From positions 1 to 64,000 of the forward strand of contig NZ_WMEF01000002.1 in the NCBI RefSeq assembly GCF_009724685.1: a stretch of 64,000 nt of DNA. The letters run 5' to 3'. This stretch comes from Lysinibacillus cavernae (lineage in GTDB: Bacteria; Bacillota; Bacilli; Bacillales_A; Planococcaceae). Both the position numbers and the translations under genes were made by a program. Numbering within the stretch: position 1 is the first letter of the stretch; each line of letters starts with the position of its first letter. The notes beneath the pieces are model-generated. The model did not search any database and was not told the DNA's origin. It was given only the letters and a program-made list of their open reading frames with translations. Positions 35,016-43,144 of this stretch are shown one piece after another.

Positions 35016-37373
35016 ATGCGAAAAATGAGTAAGTTTAAATGTTTCATCCCTATAATTTTCTTTTCGTTTTACATATTATTTTCTAATAATATAGTTTTTG
35101 CAAATAGTATAGAAAATGATTTTAATTATGGTGACAATATAACGGGTGTAGTACCAGAAAAATATTATCCAGGTGGGGTAACAATTTATGGCAATCTAGG
35201 AATGAGTAGAAAAGATTTAGTTTTACCAGATATACTAGGTGGAAAACCTGTCACTACAATATGGATCGATGCATTTAATAATAAACAACTGACCTCCTTA
35301 GAATTTTCAAATAATACGAAGTTAATTTCTTACGGGGCGTTTCAGAATAATCAGCTGACATCGGTAATGCTTTCGAATCAGCTTGAATGGATTGGGTATT
35401 TTGCTTTTAACAATAATAATCTGTCGAGTATAACGATACCAAGCAGCGTAAAAGAAATTGGTGAAAACGCATTTATTGGGAATGATTTGAAAACGATAAC
35501 GGTTTTTGGCGCTAATACAGTATTATTGCAAAATTCTATCCCTAATAACACTAAGATATTAGGGATTATTCCATCTAAAGCAAAGGAATATTCTGATGCA
35601 AATGGATTTGCATTTGAAGAAATAGCGAATAAAATCACATATGATGGGAATGGACAAACGAGTGGTGAACTATCGGAAGACTACACAGGAAACACTACAA
35701 AAACATTTATTGTAAAAAATCAAGGGAGTTTAAAGAAAATAGGCTATACATTTATAGGGTGGAATAGTAAGCATGATGGAAGTGGAACGGATTATAATGT
35801 TGGAGAAGAAATAGTAATAAATCAAGATATTACTCTATACGCTAAATGGGAAGAGGGTCCCTTTCTGGTAAGTTATGAATCAAATGGTGGTACAACTGTA
35901 GCACCCGAAACCGTCGCGCGCAACACAATAGTGATGGAACCGCCTGTCCCAACTAAAACAGGTTATACATTTGATGGATGGTATAAAGAAGCTGCCCTGA
36001 CGAATGTGTGGGACTTTACAAAAGATATGGTAACAGGAGATACGACGCTGTATGCGAAGTGGGACGTCACGCAGTATGAAGTGACGTTTAACAGCGATGG
36101 AGGTAGTATGGTCGCCTCACAATTCGTCACTCCCAACACAAAAGCGACAGCACCGCCAGTCCCGAAAAAACTAGGCTATATATTTGATGGCTGGTATAAG
36201 AATAATGCATTTTCAGCGCCATGGGATTTCACTACAGATGTCGTCACAGAAGCCATCACATTGTATGGGAAATGGACAACGAACCCAACATACACCGTCA
36301 TATATGATAAAAACGGCGCAACTGGTGGTACTGTGCCACTAGATAACAAAGCATATGAAGATAATGACAGTGTAACGGTGCAGGACAACAGAGGTCAACT
36401 TGTCAGAACGAACTATACGTTCAAAGGTTGGAACACACAAGCAGATGGCAAAGGGACATCGTATGTTGAAAAAGCAACATTCCAAATGAGGAAAACGGAT
36501 GTCACACTGTATGCCGAGTGGACAGTGAACCCACCAACGACAGGTGGAGATAGTAATCCACCACCTGGATCAAATGACAATGACTACTCGCCACCAACAA
36601 AAGTGAAAATCACGTTGCATACGAATGGTGGCACAGTGATAGCGCCAATCGACATCCGCTATAATACAAAAGTTAACGATTTACCTGTTCCAACAAGAGC
36701 TGGTTATCGCTTTGATGGTTGGTATCAAGATGAAGCACTAATAAAACGATGGGCAGAGGAAATCATTGTGCGAGAAAATATTTCACTTTATGCCAAATGG
36801 ATAGAGTTACCTGTGGAAAAATCTGAATCTCCACAAGACCCACAACCATCCAAACCAATCGTGACATTTAGCGATGTAGAAGGACATTGGGCAAAAGCGA
36901 TGATGGAGGAACTAGCGACACTTGGCATTATTCAAGGCTATGAAGATGGTACTTTCCGTCCGAATACCCCTATTAGTCGTATGCATGTGGCAGTTTTACT
37001 AACAAGAGCATTTTCACTAAAAATAGTAAGAGAAGCGGATGATTTCTCAGATGTGGCGTCCACACACCCTTATTATGAGGCGATACAAGCATTGCAACAA
37101 GCAGGCATTGTAGACGGGTCAAACGGTGCCTTCCGTCCAACAGAAAATATGACAAGAGCGCAATTAGCAAAAGTTCTTGTTGGCGTTCTTGGGCTAACAC
37201 CAGAAGGCGCAAGTTCATTTGTAGATGTGGATAGCACCCATTGGAGTTCAGGCTATATTGCTGTGTTAGAGCGTGAAGGGATTACGTTAGGCGATAATGG
37301 CAATTTCCACCCAAATGTGCCAGTAACAAGAGCGCAGTTTGTGGCATTTTTATATCGGATTATACAAAAATAG
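35016..37373 (+). CDS. Surface protein: BspA-type LRR, InlB B-repeats and three SLH domains
   Basis: The 785-residue protein has a signal peptide (about residues 1-30). A BspA/LRR_5-like region follows (about 55-190, with LTSLEFSNNTKLISYGAFQN and AFIGNDLKTITVFG). Five InlB B-type (Flg_new) repeats come next (about 205-600), each ending like GYTFDGWYK...TLYAKW. A proline/glycine linker with TTGGDSNPPPGSND sits between repeats 4 and 5. Three SLH domains (about 620-785, FSDVEGHWAKAMMEELATLG and later copies) anchor it to the cell-wall polymer. It may act in adhesion. A terminator follows. Confidence 0.92.
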   Translation: MRKMSKFKCFIPIIFFSFYILFSNNIVFANSIENDFNYGDNITGVVPEKYYPGGVTIYGNLGMSRKDLVLPDILGGKPVTTIWIDAFNNKQLTSLEFSNNTKLISYGAFQNNQLTSVMLSNQLEWIGYFAFNNNNLSSITIPSSVKEIGENAFIGNDLKTITVFGANTVLLQNSIPNNTKILGIIPSKAKEYSDANGFAFEEIANKITYDGNGQTSGELSEDYTGNTTKTFIVKNQGSLKKIGYTFIGWNSKHDGSGTDYNVGEEIVINQDITLYAKWEEGPFLVSYESNGGTTVAPETVARNTIVMEPPVPTKTGYTFDGWYKEAALTNVWDFTKDMVTGDTTLYAKWDVTQYEVTFNSDGGSMVASQFVTPNTKATAPPVPKKLGYIFDGWYKNNAFSAPWDFTTDVVTEAITLYGKWTTNPTYTVIYDKNGATGGTVPLDNKAYEDNDSVTVQDNRGQLVRTNYTFKGWNTQADGKGTSYVEKATFQMRKTDVTLYAEWTVNPPTTGGDSNPPPGSNDNDYSPPTKVKITLHTNGGTVIAPIDIRYNTKVNDLPVPTRAGYRFDGWYQDEALIKRWAEEIIVRENISLYAKWIELPVEKSESPQDPQPSKPIVTFSDVEGHWAKAMMEELATLGIIQGYEDGTFRPNTPISRMHVAVLLTRAFSLKIVREADDFSDVASTHPYYEAIQALQQAGIVDGSNGAFRPTENMTRAQLAKVLVGVLGLTPEGASSFVDVDSTHWSSGYIAVLEREGITLGDNGNFHPNVPVTRAQFVAFLYRIIQK

Positions 37374-37381
37374 CAAGAAGC

Positions 37382-37417
37382 AAAAAACTTGAAGGGATAT
37401 TTCTTTCAAGTTTTTTT
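37382..37417 (+). terminator. Terminator of the SLH gene
   Basis: The arms aaaacttgaa and ttcaagtttt are followed by a T run. Confidence 0.85.
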
Positions 37418-37531
37418 GTTGTACAAAACACGCTGCTAGATTATTTTGCCGTTTCCGCAATTTCAATGTCACTCACATACTATCTGGCATCCCAACCTCT
37501 ATCGCTAATCTATTTTGCGAAACGCCATTAG

Positions 37532-37663
37532 CTAGGTGCTTTCCTTCAAGTCTGTATACCATGCATATTTATTCACTGGCATCAAAGTGACTAAATCAGC
37601 TAAGTAAGCATTTTTGGGGTCTAAGTTGTATTGCCGAAATACTTTTTTAAAGGTGTTGTTTAT
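37532..37663 (-). pseudogene. Short remnant of an unrecognised gene
   Basis: The minus strand reads FKKVFRQYNLDPKNAYLADL, then VTLMPVNKYAWYTDLKES to a stop at 37532. It has no start codon or ribosome site, and a stop lies directly upstream. Coding-like codon choice continues in another frame to the left (NGVSQNRLAIEVGMPDS), resembling a helix-turn-helix. The rest of 37418-37920 shows no gene. Confidence 0.5.
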
Positions 37664-37920
37664 TCAGGCAAATGAACTTGAGGATGCCAACAGTGAACGG
37701 TAAATAAGCAATGAAGAAAGAATCTTAATGTATATTAATTAAACTTTTTTTCAAAACACACTTTTTCAAAGAGTTATCAATTTCATGTAAACTAAACTTT
37801 TTCTAGAGGAAACATAGGTTAAAAATCTTATGAAAATGAAACCAATATTTTGTATAATAGGAAAAATAGATTTATTTTGATTTTTAATATAGTTGGGATA
37901 TTCACTGGAGGTAGCATAAA

Positions 37921-38820
37921 ATGTTTTTCAAAAGAAAACCGAAAATAAATGAGAAAACAATCAAGGAACTCTTGCGGAAACTGGAAACAACATATACGGA
38001 TAAGGAAATCGAACAATTGTCGAAAATGTTTCATCCCGACCATCGCAATATCTCCTTTTTAAATCACTTTTCCCTCATGATGAACTTTCAAATTTACAAT
38101 ATTACATCTGAAATTCTCAACCTCGAAGTATTGGATATGAATGAAGAGGAGGCAAGTTTTACATATACGCGGAAACATATGTATGCATGTATAAATAAAG
38201 AGGATGAAAACGGGACAAACCCGAACAATATATCCAGCTACTATGTCCAGCTTAAGGTAGAAAGTAAAGAAATTTGGGTCATGAAGTATGCAAGATACAG
38301 TGAGCTTTTTTTGGATCTTGAAGGAAATATTTTACCGGATGAAAAGGCGGTTGTGCCACCTGGGGCCTTGTACTTGGACAATATGAAGCGCTTTATCGAT
38401 ATTATTCATCTTGAGCATTTTAAGCCAGCTACCTATCTTACATATACCGATAGTGAGTTCATCGGCTACTATCCCGAAGAGGAGCGCTGTACCTATCGGA
38501 CCTCGGAAAAGCTTACCTTCAATTACTTCCAAAAAATGGAGGTTAGCTCGATAGAAGAGCATACAAATGCGTATATTGAGGGAAATACCCTGGAATATAG
38601 TGATATCCTGATGATGGAGGAGAATTCCTCTATCATTGAATCAAAATTCAAGGGCAGCACCGGATTACAGCATGAATTGATCTTGAGCATGCTTGCCCCA
38701 GATGGGTTCTTTATAGTCCGTTTCTTGAAAAGCCGCAACGCTCCCATTGAGGAGGATTTGCGCCAACGTCTAATAGAACAGATGAAGATCGCTACGACAA
38801 ATCTTGACGTTTCCGTTTGA
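37921..38820 (+). CDS. Uncharacterised 299-residue soluble protein
   Basis: The protein starts MFFKRKPKINEKTIKELLRK and has no signal peptide or membrane segment. It is acidic overall, with alternating beta-strand-like stretches (YYVQLKVESKEIWVMKYARY, FIGYYPEEERCTYRTSEKL). An ggaggtag site lies 8 nt before ATG, so it is expressed. I do not recognise the family. Its base composition is slightly richer in GC than the flanks, which fits an accessory gene. Confidence 0.8.
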   Translation: MFFKRKPKINEKTIKELLRKLETTYTDKEIEQLSKMFHPDHRNISFLNHFSLMMNFQIYNITSEILNLEVLDMNEEEASFTYTRKHMYACINKEDENGTNPNNISSYYVQLKVESKEIWVMKYARYSELFLDLEGNILPDEKAVVPPGALYLDNMKRFIDIIHLEHFKPATYLTYTDSEFIGYYPEEERCTYRTSEKLTFNYFQKMEVSSIEEHTNAYIEGNTLEYSDILMMEENSSIIESKFKGSTGLQHELILSMLAPDGFFIVRFLKSRNAPIEEDLRQRLIEQMKIATTNLDVSV

Positions 38821-39201
38821 CCGGCTGTCATTTTTAGAGCGAGAAAATTTATAAAGTCATCCTAAGTTATATTTATTGTCAAAAAATTCAAGAATGATAT
38901 TTGAACTCAGTTGTGAATTGTTTTTTACCTCACAACTGAACCCTATATATTTTGAATAGGCTCTTCTTATTCAAATAAAGGGCGCTTTTCTGAATAAGAA
39001 AGCGTCTTTATTCATGGAAAGTGCTAATTTCTTGAGTACCACATTTTAAGAAAATCGTTATGGAGCATAGAATTTTTCAGTTTAGTAGAATAAGAATTAG
39101 AAATAATAAAACGACAGCACATTGAAAAAACCGCCTAATGGTGTAAAATTACACTGTAAGGCGGTTTTTCCTGATCAATATAATATGGGGGTATATATAA
39201 A
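38821..39201. other. Intergenic region with three hairpins
   Basis: Inverted repeats are seen at 38908-38938 (cagttgtga / tcacaactg), 38974-39012 (aataaagggcgct / agcgtctttatt, one bulge) and 39125-39169. No gene was found. The first two could end the preceding gene; the third is the strongest. Confidence 0.6.
39125..39169 (+). terminator. Strong hairpin with T tract
   Basis: The arms aaaaaaccgcc and ggcggttttt enclose a second pairing, gtgt / acac. It lies just upstream of the next gene. Confidence 0.75.
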
Positions 39202-39570
39202 TTGAAGAGGTTTATTAACAGTATTTTGTCTTTATTTCCTGTTCCTTTCTTATTTCATTTTTACGAATATAATTGTCATCTTGCTAGGCAACAAGCTGAT
39301 TTTTTGTTTCCGGTATTTCTAGTGTTCATAATTGTTGTAGGTATATCATCGAGAAACATTAAATTCCCTTTGTTCTTTGGCTTGAATTTTATTATGACCG
39401 TAATTTCTTTGATAGTTGGCTATTTTTTCATAGTTGATGATGGAGGTTGGTTTAAACCTTTTGGCAGAGATGCCGCCATTATATTTGTTTCAATTATTTA
39501 TATTTTAGGGCAATTAATGATAAGAGTATTTAGCAAGCTAGGTCATACTAACAGCCAAAGTAATAAGTAA
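39202..39570 (+). CDS. Small membrane protein, function unknown
   Basis: The 122-residue protein has four hydrophobic segments and a short charged tail (KLGHTNSQSNK). It begins at TTG 39202, with a gggggt sequence about 10 nt upstream, so the start is plausible but not certain. No family is recognised. It stands alone between a strong hairpin and the T-box leader. Confidence 0.65.
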   Translation: MKRFINSILSLFPVPFLFHFYEYNCHLARQQADFLFPVFLVFIIVVGISSRNIKFPLFFGLNFIMTVISLIVGYFFIVDDGGWFKPFGRDAAIIFVSIIYILGQLMIRVFSKLGHTNSQSNK

Positions 39571-39783
39571 ATATGAAAAGAAAGGAAGTAATTTTTCTTT
39601 ATGATGGATTGCTTTTTCAAAGGCTGCTAATGGGGTATTATTTTTGTATTGTATAAACTATTTAATTTAGCTAAATCAATAAAGTTTGTGAAAGAATGTT
39701 TATATTTAAGTGGTGATTTGTATTTATATAGTAAAATGTCATATGAAATTTAAGCGGGTTATGGAGAAATTTCAAAAAAAATA

Positions 39784-39811
39784 TTGACAAAATATTTTTT
39801 TTCTGTAAAAT
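39784..39811 (+). promoter_or_regulatory. Sigma-A promoter of the T-box transcript
   Basis: TTGACA (39784-39789), a 16-bp spacer and TAAAAT (39806-39811) form a good promoter upstream of the T-box leader. Confidence 0.75.
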
Positions 39812-39817
39812 GAAAAA

Positions 39818-40118
39818 CAATTCAAAAATATTTGTATAGAACAAAGGCTATGAAAAGAAATAGTATCAATTATTTTTACGAACAGAAAGTTACCGGTTGA
39901 TGAGAGGTGCATGTAAAACGATTGAGAATTCATCTTGGAGCTGTGTACCGAAAAGATCATTCTAAGTAGGCTACACCGGTAAGCACCCGTAATCATGTGC
40001 GAGAGTATCGTCAAATGACTGTACTTCTTAAGGTAAGTAATGTGAATTGCTTATAAATTAAAGGTGGTAACACGAGTTGAATCGTCCTTTTGGTTAATCC
40101 AAAAGGGCGTTTTTTTTA
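39818..40118 (+). ncRNA. T-box leader (tRNA-sensing riboswitch), possibly tyrosine
   Basis: The leader ends in the T-box sequence aaaggtggtaacacgag (40059-40076, a variant of AGGGUGGNACCGCG) followed by an intrinsic terminator (gtccttttgg / ccaaaagggc plus a T run, 40084-40118). Stem I is supported by ttaccggt (39890-39897) pairing with accggtaa (39975-39982). The triplet just 5' of the distal arm is TAC (39972-39974) followed by A, which would make this a tyrosine specifier; the reading of the specifier is tentative. It controls the amino-acid permease that follows. Confidence 0.88.
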
Positions 40119-40173
40119 TTCCTTTTTTGAGCAAAAGTATTTGAAAATCTAAACGTATTAGGAGTAGAACATT

Positions 40174-41535
40174 ATGAAAGACAATCATCAAGATTCACAG
40201 CTAAAGCGCGGTTTAAGTACTCGTCACATGCAATTAATTGCACTTGGCGGATCCATTGGGGTCGGTTTATTTTATGGCTCTAGTTCAACAATTCAAATGG
40301 CTGGGCCATCTATTTTACTAGCTTATTTAATTGGCGGATTAGTTATTTTCACAATTATGCGTGCATTAGGCGAAATGGCAGTAGAGGAACCTGTATCAGG
40401 CTCGTTCAGTACGTACGCGAATAAATATTTAGGACGCTTCGCTGGGTTTTTATCTGGTTGGACGTATTGGTTCATGTGGATTGTCGTTGGCATGGCAGAA
40501 TTAACAGTGGTCGGTGTATACATTAACTACTGGTTCCCTGATATTCCACAATGGGTAACTGCCCTTGTAGTACTTGTTATTATGACGCTTGTAAACTTAG
40601 CAAATGTAAAAGCTTACGGAGAATTCGAATTCTGGTTTGCGATGATTAAAGTCGTTGCGATTATTGGTATGATTGTTCTAGGATTAGCCATTATTTTCTT
40701 CGGTGTTGGCAACCACGGTGAAGCAATTGGCTTCGATAATTTATGGGCACACGGTGGCTTCATGCCAAACGGTTTCCATGGTATTTTAATGTCATTAGTA
40801 TTAGTTATGTTCTCATTCGGTGGGGTTGAATTAGTTGGTATTTCTGCAGGAGAAGCAAAAAATCCTAGCAAGTCAATTCCTTCAGCTATTAACAACATCG
40901 TTTGGCGTATATTAATTTTCTACATTGGTGCATTAGGCGTTATGATGGTTATTTATCCTTGGAACGAAGTTGGTTCAGAAGGTAGCCCGTTCGTTCAAAT
41001 TTTCGATTACGTTGGCATCCCTGCTGCGGCTCACATTATTAACTTTGTTGTCATTACAGCAGCAATGTCTGCATTTAATAGTGGGTTATACGGTTCAGGA
41101 CGTATGCTACACAACTTATCGGTACAAAAAAATGGTCCAACATATTTTAAAACAGTAAGCAAAAACGGTAGTCCGCGTAGAGGGATTTTATTTTCTTCAG
41201 CGGTGTTATTAATTGCGGTTGTCTTAAACTATGTAGTACCTGAAAAAGTATTCATTTATATTTCTGCTGTTGCGACTGTTGCAGTCATTACAAGCTGGAT
41301 GATTATTTTATTAGCACAATTGAAATTTAGAAAGTCAAAAACGAAAGAGGAAGTAGCCGAACTGAAATTCAAAATTCCGCTTTATCCACTTTCTACGTAT
41401 ATTGCCATTGCATTCTTATTAATGGTTATTGTGTTGATGGCGTTTATTCCAGATATGCGTGCTGCCCTATATGTCGCACCAGTTTGGTTTTTAATCTTAT
41501 TTGTTGGATACAAAGTAATAAATGTTAAAAAGTAG
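40174..41535 (+). CDS. APC/AAT family amino-acid permease
   Basis: The 453-residue protein has 12 membrane segments and the amino-acid transporter family start (LKRGLSTRHMQLIALGGSIG, then GLFYGSSSTIQMAGPSILLA). It resembles AapA/ProY/AroP-type proton symporters. The T-box leader upstream shows that it is made when a particular tRNA is uncharged; the candidate specifier points to tyrosine, in which case this would be an aromatic amino-acid importer. It has a taggagtag ribosome site. Confidence 0.92.
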   Translation: MKDNHQDSQLKRGLSTRHMQLIALGGSIGVGLFYGSSSTIQMAGPSILLAYLIGGLVIFTIMRALGEMAVEEPVSGSFSTYANKYLGRFAGFLSGWTYWFMWIVVGMAELTVVGVYINYWFPDIPQWVTALVVLVIMTLVNLANVKAYGEFEFWFAMIKVVAIIGMIVLGLAIIFFGVGNHGEAIGFDNLWAHGGFMPNGFHGILMSLVLVMFSFGGVELVGISAGEAKNPSKSIPSAINNIVWRILIFYIGALGVMMVIYPWNEVGSEGSPFVQIFDYVGIPAAAHIINFVVITAAMSAFNSGLYGSGRMLHNLSVQKNGPTYFKTVSKNGSPRRGILFSSAVLLIAVVLNYVVPEKVFIYISAVATVAVITSWMIILLAQLKFRKSKTKEEVAELKFKIPLYPLSTYIAIAFLLMVIVLMAFIPDMRAALYVAPVWFLILFVGYKVINVKK

Positions 41536-41578
41536 TTAAATCATTTTCTTTAACTGATATTTCTTCAACGAAGACAAC

Positions 41579-41599
41579 GATCTTCCACAATCGGGCGCG
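41579..41599 (+). repeat. Copy 1 of a dispersed short motif
   Basis: gatcttccacaatcgggcg continues with cg and is followed by tttttgcgc, giving a small hairpin. Related copies occur at 42545-42565 (same strand) and 43008-43025 (opposite strand). The rest of 41536-41862 shows no gene; an aacccgt / acgggtt hairpin lies at 41775-41799. Confidence 0.55.
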
Positions 41600-41862
41600 T
41601 TTTTGCGCTATATGGATGGCTAACGGGGCAGAATAATGGAATTAAGATAAAAATTGCCAAATTCAATTTTATTATCGAGGAATTCCGCTTTTTAGAATTA
41701 GAATTTCCCTAACATTGTAATTCCGCATTTTCTTAAACTACATCAAGTTGTATGTGTAAAATATCTCCTGAAGCAACCCGTCCTAGATTAGAACGGGTTA
41801 GCTTTACTGAGATTATAAAATTAAATAGCTATATTGCCACTTTATATTACTCCATCTGGTGG

Positions 41863-41925
41863 CTAGGTTGTGTCTTTCTCCAGCCATAAAACTGCATGAC
41901 GACGTCTTTTGATCATATAAATCAT
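41863..41925 (-). CDS. Possible 20-residue peptide
   Basis: The frame encodes a peptide that starts MIYMIKRRRHAV and ends LWLEKDTT. A good aaaggtggg site lies 7 nt before its ATG. It is the third short ORF of a minus-strand cluster and follows the YrzI-like gene by 37 nt. It may be a real small protein or a remnant; the evidence is only the ribosome site and the context. Confidence 0.4.
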   Translation of the reverse strand: MIYMIKRRRHAVLWLEKDTT

Positions 41926-41962
41926 TTCGATTCCCACCTTTCATGTTTTTTAATTAACAAAA

Positions 41963-42109
41963 TTAATATTGACGAATACGAATATAATTTTCTACTTTTC
42001 TTCGGTTCTCTTCAAAGATTTTTTTCACATTTTCATTATGAAGTGCTTTCTCAAGAGAGTTCTCACGTTTTGTAATAGTTATCGTGAGATCAAAAATGTT
42101 TAATATCAT
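41963..42109 (-). CDS. YrzI family small protein
   Basis: The 48-residue protein starts MILNIFDLTITITKRENSLE and ends with a basic IRIRQY tail. The hydrophobic start with TITITKR is characteristic of the YrzI family of short Bacillales proteins, whose function is unknown. A canonical aaggaggtg site lies 7 nt before the ATG. Two terminator hairpins stand directly upstream, so its expression may need readthrough. Confidence 0.72.
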   Translation of the reverse strand: MILNIFDLTITITKRENSLEKALHNENVKKIFEENRRKVENYIRIRQY

Positions 42110-42143
42110 TTATTATCACCTCCTTAAATTACCATGAAAAATG

Positions 42144-42173
42144 AAAAAAACCGTAGAGAGACTCCCCTACGGT
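42144..42173 (-). terminator. Terminator or attenuator 2 upstream of the YrzI-like gene
   Basis: On the minus strand accgtag and ctacggt pair, with further pairing inside, and a run of T follows. It lies 35 nt before the YrzI-like start codon. Confidence 0.75.
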
Positions 42174-42183
42174 GAAAAAAGGC

Positions 42184-42221
42184 ACAAAAATACCGCAGGG
42201 GCACACTTCTCCCTGCGGTAT
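42184..42221 (-). terminator. Terminator or attenuator 1 after the 30-residue ORF
   Basis: The arms ataccgcaggg (42190-42200) and ccctgcggtat (42211-42221) are perfect 11-bp complements. On the minus strand the hairpin is followed by five T. Confidence 0.8.
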
Positions 42222-42246
42222 GGGTATGCTTAATTACAAAAAAACC

Positions 42247-42339
42247 TTAAGCGATCCATTCCGATCTGGTCGAATGTGTGATTTTCATTTTTACTGAAGT
42301 TGTAACTACCAATGACTTTAATTTAACGATAACGATCAT
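42247..42339 (-). CDS. Possible 30-residue peptide, first ORF of the cluster
   Basis: The frame encodes a peptide that starts MIVIVKLKSLVVTTSV and ends with SEWIA. It is preceded by an aaggagg site and by a three-codon ORF (ATG AAA TGA) whose stop overlaps its start. A near-consensus promoter lies upstream and a perfect terminator directly downstream. It could be a small protein or a leader peptide. No family is recognised. Confidence 0.5.
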   Translation of the reverse strand: MIVIVKLKSLVVTTSVKMKITHSTRSEWIA

Positions 42340-42378
42340 TTCATTCGACCTCCTTAAGAATTTTTTATTTACTTTGTA

Positions 42379-42407
42379 AGTATACCTATCTTTAAGTTGT
42401 TTGTAAA
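42379..42407 (-). promoter_or_regulatory. Sigma-A promoter of the short-ORF cluster
   Basis: On the minus strand TTTACA (42407-42402), a 17-bp spacer and TATACT (42384-42379) form a good promoter. The expected start is near 42372, about 33 nt before the 30-residue ORF. Confidence 0.75.
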
Positions 42408-42544
42408 CATCTTTTACTAAACTTTCCTGATTGTGTTAATGACTAGAAACACTTTTTGCTGCTTTACATTGTTAGTTACTTGATTTTTTCGGAGTAGCAA
42501 ATAGAAGATATAGAAGACTTAAAGCCAAAAAACATCAGAAAAAC

Positions 42545-42565
42545 GATCTTCAATAATCGGACGCT
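42545..42565 (+). repeat. Copy 2 of the dispersed short motif
   Basis: gatcttcaataatcggacg, then ct, lies directly before the phosphotransferase fragment and matches the copy at 41579 with four differences. Confidence 0.5.
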
Positions 42566-42945
42566 ATTCTGGAGGAAGGGAAAAACCATCACAATCTTTT
42601 GAAACGATCCTAAAAGGGAAGGCATTCTCAAATTTAGATATAACACTTATACACGGAGATTTTGGAGCATCTAACATTTTGTGGAATCCAGTAATAAGTA
42701 TGATTTCAGGGATATTAGATTTTGGTGGTTCAGGTTTAGGCGATCCAGCGTATGATTTTGCTGGAATACTCTCTAGCTATGGTGAGGATTTTTTTGATAG
42801 ATGTATTAATCTATATCCTAACGGTGAAGAAATATCTGAACGAGTTAAATTTTATAAAAGCACTTTTGCTTTACAAGAAGCATTATACGGAATTGAGAAT
42901 GCCGATAGACAGGCTTTTGAAGATGGAATTAAAGAATATAGATAG
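42561..42945 (+). pseudogene. C-terminal fragment of an aminoglycoside phosphotransferase-like gene
   Basis: The frame carries the kinase catalytic motif LIHGDFGASNILW and the metal motif ILDFGGSGLGDPAYDFAGIL and then a normal C-terminus (IENADRQAFEDGIKEYR). The N-terminal half is missing and there is no ribosome site. The HGDFGASN form differs from what the N-terminal relic at 32188 would be expected to need, so the two probably come from different genes. Confidence 0.85.
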
Positions 42946-43007
42946 ATTGCTTGTTCCACTTTAGGTGCAATAGTTGAATAACGATATTCTATAATACCAG
43001 CTATTAA

Positions 43008-43025
43008 AGGGCGCGATTGTTGAAG
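43008..43025 (-). repeat. Copy 3 of the dispersed short motif, inverted
   Basis: agggcgcgattgttgaag is, on the minus strand, cttcaacaatcgcgccct. It lies just after the phosphotransferase fragment and opposite in direction to the copy at 42545, so the fragment is framed by an imperfect inverted pair. Confidence 0.5.
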
Positions 43026-43105
43026 GGCGGAGGAAGCATATGATTAAACTTTATTATAAAACCTTAAGCAACATGCCCATGATCTTTTCATCCAAACATA
43101 AATTG

Positions 43106-43144
43106 AAAAAAGGGTAGCTGACGTTTTGCATCAGCTACCTTTTG
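43106..43144. terminator. Terminator downstream of nhaC
   Basis: The arms aaaagggtagctga and tcagctaccttt pair with one bulge; A and T tracts flank both sides. Confidence 0.8.
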
